15,094 nt of DNA from CAYLZO01 sp964387775 (GTDB lineage Bacteria; Chloroflexota; Anaerolineae; JAAYZQ01): contig CAYLZO010000125.1 in the NCBI GenBank assembly GCA_964387775.1, forward strand, positions 1 through 15,094, given 5' to 3'. A program made the position numbers and the translations under genes. Positions 12,552-15,094 of this stretch are shown here, one piece after another; within the stretch, counting starts at the first letter, position 1; each line of letters opens with the position of its first letter. The notes below the pieces were generated by a model. It was given only the letters and a program-made list of their open reading frames with translations, made no database searches and had not been told where the DNA came from.

Positions 12552-14444
12552 ATGAACACCGAGTATCTGAAGGATCGCAGGATCCGCGCGCTCTTGCTCA
12601 CCGGGGCCCTGCTGGCCGCCCTGCTGGCTCTGGTCGCCTGGACGCTGCCCCTGGCCGACAATGCCGATGCCAGTTTTGTGGGGCTGAGCAGCTACGACCG
12701 GGCCGGCGAGCGCCTGGCCATGGTGGGCGACGTGAACGGCGACGGCTACGACGACTTTCTGGTCGGGGCACGCCATGCCACCGTCACCGGGAGCCAGGCG
12801 GGAGGCGCCTATCTCTTCCTGGGCAACCCGGCGGCCGACTGGGGTGCTGGCTTTGACCTCATCTGGGCCGACGCCACCTTTGGCAGCGCCGGCTACCAGG
12901 ACTATGTTGGTCGCGACCTAGCCGGGGCCGGGGACGTGAACGGCGACGGCTACGACGACTTTCTGATCGGCGCCAGCGGCTACGATGCGCCCGGGGCCAT
13001 CACCCAGACGGGTAAAGTCTTTCTCCTCCTGGGCCGGCCGGCGGCCGATTGGGGCCAGCATTTCGACCTGGCCAACGCCGATGCGTCGTTCGTCGGCGAG
13101 GCAGCTTACGATCACGCCGGCTACGCCCTGGCCAACGCCGGGGACGTGAATGGCGACGGCTATGACGATTTCCTGGTCGGTGCCTACCAGAACGACGAGA
13201 GCGGCGACCAGGCGGGCAAGGTTTACCTGTTCCTGGGCCGCCAGACGGCCGACTGGGGCCAGGACGTGAGCCTGGCCGGCGCCGACGCCTCTTTCCTTGG
13301 CGAAGCAGTCTCTGACGAGGCAGGCGTCTCTGTAGCGGGTGCAGGCGACGTAAACGGTGACGACCTGCACGATTTTCTCATCGGCAGCTCCACATCGGCT
13401 GCGTACCTTTTCCTGGGGCGAGCCGCCGCCGACTGGGGACAGGGCTTCAGCCTGGCCAACGCCGATACGACCTTTAGCGGTGGATCGGGCGACGCTGTCG
13501 TAGCTGGCGCGGGGGACGTGAACGGCGATGGCCTGGACGATTTCCTCAAGGGCGCGATGTTCGACGACGAGGGCGGCCAAAATGCCGGCAAGGTCTACCT
13601 GCTGTTGGGTCGGGAGGCTGCCGACTGGGGACCCGGTTTTGACCTGGCCAACGCCGACGCTTCTTTCTACGGCGCAGGCGATCATGATTCTGCCGGCTGC
13701 GCCCTCTCTGGCGCTGGTGACGTGAACCGCGATGGCTACGACGATTTCCTGGTCGGGGCCTATCAATTCGACCCCGGGGGAGGCGACACCGGCACGGGCC
13801 GGGCCTACCTGGTTCTGGGCCACCCGGATGGCTGGCACACCGGCACCGACCTGGCCGATGCCACCACGGCCCGGGATCTCTGGGCCTTTGACGGCGGGGT
13901 GGTAGGAGACGAGGCCGGCACCGATGTGGCGGGCGGCGGCGACGTCAACGGCGATGGCTTTGCCGACTTGCTGGTAGGCGCCCCGGAGAACGACGACGCT
14001 CAGACAAGCGCGGGCAAGGCCTACCTGGTGTTCGGCAGAGGGCTGGAGCTGGCCAAAGCGGCCAACGCCGATGTGGTAGCCCCCGGCGAGCGTATCACCT
14101 ACACCCTGCGTTACACCAACACCAATACCTGGGGCGTGGCAGATGTGCGCATTGGAGATCGCGTTCCGGACAATACAACCTATGTCGGTTGCAGCGGTGG
14201 CCTCACCTGCAGCCGCCAGGGCGTGCTCGTCTTCTGGTACCTGGGCACCGTCGTTTCTCAGACGACCGATACGGTGGGTATGACGGTACTAGTGCCCGCC
14301 GAGGTCCCTGCTGGCACAGTCATCACCAACACGGCCTGGATCACCGCTCCTAGCCGCGTCAACCCCGTGTTCAGGGTGGTGACGACGCGGGTCAAAGCCC
14401 CGACCTTTACGGTCTACCTGCCGCTGGTGGTCGCCAACGACTAG
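12552..14444 (+). CDS. Secreted FG-GAP integrin-like propeller with DUF11-like domain and YLPLV C-terminus
   Basis: Predicted 630-aa exported protein. A signal segment (RRIRALLLTGALLAALLALVAW, up to ~residue 35) precedes seven FG-GAP repeats of 60-70 residues, the number needed for one integrin-alpha-like propeller. Each carries the calcium-binding loop GDVNGDGYDDFLVGA and a YLFLGR strand. Repeat 4 is degenerate (GDVNGDDLHDFLIGS) and repeat 6 has GDVNRDGYDD. Residues ~497-610 form a DUF11-like beta-sandwich (LAKAANADVVAPGERITYTLRYTN, DRVPDNTTYV, VITNTAWIT). The tail is FTVYLPLVVAND. ATG 12552 is preferred to ATG 12534 and TTG 12531 because AGGGAGG (12539-12545) is well placed for it. A role in surface adhesion or matrix binding is inferred from the fold. 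Confidence 0.88.
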   Translation: MNTEYLKDRRIRALLLTGALLAALLALVAWTLPLADNADASFVGLSSYDRAGERLAMVGDVNGDGYDDFLVGARHATVTGSQAGGAYLFLGNPAADWGAGFDLIWADATFGSAGYQDYVGRDLAGAGDVNGDGYDDFLIGASGYDAPGAITQTGKVFLLLGRPAADWGQHFDLANADASFVGEAAYDHAGYALANAGDVNGDGYDDFLVGAYQNDESGDQAGKVYLFLGRQTADWGQDVSLAGADASFLGEAVSDEAGVSVAGAGDVNGDDLHDFLIGSSTSAAYLFLGRAAADWGQGFSLANADTTFSGGSGDAVVAGAGDVNGDGLDDFLKGAMFDDEGGQNAGKVYLLLGREAADWGPGFDLANADASFYGAGDHDSAGCALSGAGDVNRDGYDDFLVGAYQFDPGGGDTGTGRAYLVLGHPDGWHTGTDLADATTARDLWAFDGGVVGDEAGTDVAGGGDVNGDGFADLLVGAPENDDAQTSAGKAYLVFGRGLELAKAANADVVAPGERITYTLRYTNTNTWGVADVRIGDRVPDNTTYVGCSGGLTCSRQGVLVFWYLGTVVSQTTDTVGMTVLVPAEVPAGTVITNTAWITAPSRVNPVFRVVTTRVKAPTFTVYLPLVVAND

Positions 14445-14695
14445 CAGCCGGTGGAGAGGCACTCTGGAGTTTGGGCTTTAGCCGGAAACGTACTGCCGCG
14501 TGTGCCGGTCAGCTGTTCGGGGTCAATCATCAACCCGGCGATAGTGGGACGCTCTGTCTCTTCTTGGACAGTGGTTTCGGTAGCAGAAGTCGGTTCGCAG
14601 AGGTCTACGCACTGCTGCTTGAGCCGCAGTTTTAGCAAGGCAGTAATCAACAAGGCATAGAAGTGGATAGGGGCGTATGTAGAGCTTGGGGGACA
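14445..14695. other. Intergenic region without a confident gene
   Basis: No frame has a start, ribosome site and protein-like composition together. A minus-strand open frame spans 14441-14734 but runs into the repeat element and matches nothing I recognise. The region may be decayed coding DNA. Confidence 0.4.
14611..14634 (+). terminator. Weak candidate terminator downstream of the FG-GAP gene
   Basis: ACTGCTGC (14611-14618), loop TTGA, GCCGCAGT (14623-14630) form a stem with one mismatch, followed by only four T (14630-14633). It lies about 170 nt after the FG-GAP gene stop. Short U-run and distance make it doubtful. Confidence 0.3.
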
Positions 14696-14792
14696 AGACC
14701 TCGGAGGTTTCCCGCAAGCGGCCTCCGGTCCCAAGAACTGCTCGTTTCAATGCACTTGACCGGCCAGAATGCTGCCCAAACCTCCGAGGTCT
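14696..14792. repeat. MITE-like element with 15-bp perfect inverted ends
   Basis: AGACCTCGGAGGTTT (14696-14710) and AAACCTCCGAGGTCT (14778-14792) are perfect reverse complements separated by 67 bp. A nested pair, CCGGTC (14725-14730) and GACCGG (14758-14763), lies inside. The element is about 97 bp long with no coding capacity, which fits a miniature inverted-repeat element or a large palindromic repeat. No clear target-site duplication is visible at the borders. Confidence 0.65.
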
Positions 14793-14810
14793 GCTTTCCC
14801 CCCCCAACTG

Positions 14811-14972
14811 GTACATGCGCCCGGCAAGATCTATGTCTATCTCGGATCGGCGGCAGGTCTGGGCAGTATGGCGAGCATGTCGGACCTGGGTGATCAAGAA
14901 GGCGACCAGTTCGGGTACCTGGCCGCGGGGGCCGGGGATGTGAACGGCGATGGCTACGGAGAGGTGATCGGC
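14811..14972 (+). pseudogene. Remnant of an FG-GAP repeat protein gene
   Basis: One frame encodes about one and a half FG-GAP units: KIYVYLGSAAGLGSM, then GDQFGYLAAGAGDVNGDGYG and EVI, after which the protein similarity stops. There is no signal peptide or plausible start, and the left edge begins about 18 bp after the repeat element at 14696-14792. The wording (YLGSAAGL, GDQEGDQFGY) differs from the repeats of the intact FG-GAP gene at 12552-14444, so it appears to come from a different gene and not from a local duplication. Confidence 0.65.
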
Positions 14973-15024
14973 CAGCAATTCCCGCTACCTGCAATTTCTC
15001 CACCTGGCACCCAGGACAAAGCAG

Positions 15025-15084
15025 GCCTGCATTCCCACTCGGGCATAGTTTGAAACTCGGGTGGAAGGGGCAGGCAGAGTTTTT
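15025..15084 (+). terminator. Possible terminator-like inverted repeat at the window end
   Basis: GCCTGC (15025-15030) pairs with GCAGGC (15070-15075). Inside it TTCC-AC pairs with GTGGAA (15061-15066), with a bulge. Five T follow at 15080-15084. The loop is long and the stem imperfect, so this is weakly supported. Confidence 0.25.
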
Positions 15085-15094
15085 GATGGCTCCA

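Noticed and set aside
12729..13960. Regular ~200-bp repeats as a CRISPR-like array
   Set aside because: They are in-frame FG-GAP protein repeats with diverged spacing and coding conservation, not short identical repeats with unique spacers.
14470..14489. Hairpin around GGCTTTAGCC just after the FG-GAP gene as a terminator
   Set aside because: The stem is short and mismatched and no T-tract follows.
14441..14734. 97-aa - strand frame as a transposase remnant
   Set aside because: It shows no recognisable transposase motif and crosses the inverted-repeat element, so it is not called.

Overview
The window looks like chromosomal DNA from an uncultured or poorly studied member of the Chloroflexota (Anaerolineae/Caldilineae-like). 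This is an inference from gene content: G+C-rich codons, an archaeal-type HMG-CoA synthase/thiolase/DUF35 set, a chimeric Ser/Thr kinase next to an FHA-winged-helix regulator, and secreted propeller proteins. There is no rRNA or tRNA to confirm it. All confident genes lie on the + strand. The large minus-strand open frames (for example 91-1599, 2857-3948 and 3900-5174) are antisense shadows of high-GC genes.

Layout. (1) 1-327 has no gene. It holds a perfect 22-bp hairpin (34-85), a second small hairpin, and a probable promoter/operator (211-254). (2) 328-2664 encodes a membrane histidine kinase with GAF and PAS domains and no adjacent response regulator. (3) 2746-5703 is an isoprenoid-precursor cluster: promoter, leader terminator-like hairpin, HMG-CoA synthase, thiolase, an internal promoter, a DUF35 zinc-ribbon/OB protein and a strong intrinsic terminator. 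Together these make acetoacetyl-CoA and HMG-CoA, the entry to the mevalonate pathway. (4) 5704-6130 is an intergenic region with two copies of a 90-bp repeat (80/90 identical) whose tips are inverted repeats. They flank a segment with a TATAAT promoter and a structured leader. (5) 6131-8325 encodes a transmembrane Ser/Thr kinase with an extracellular DNRLRE/CBM96-like domain, overlapping by 4 bp an FHA + OmpR-type winged-helix regulator.

(6) 8477-14444 encodes four exported proteins: a small Ig-like protein, a protein with three lectin-like repeats, a 14-repeat beta-propeller protein and a seven-repeat FG-GAP propeller with a DUF11-like domain. The last three all end in a similar short C-terminus (FLPIV / FLPVV / YLPLV), which suggests a shared sorting or anchoring signal. 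A cloverleaf-like REP element sits at 9968-10022. (7) 14445-15094 is decayed DNA: a repeat element with 15-bp perfect inverted ends next to a remnant of an unrelated FG-GAP gene.

Taken together, the right half may be a surface-sensing and surface-display locus: the kinase senses an extracellular ligand, the FHA regulator could read its phosphorylation state, and the downstream secreted propellers and lectin-like proteins could be outputs. The order and spacing are seen directly; the functional link is inference.
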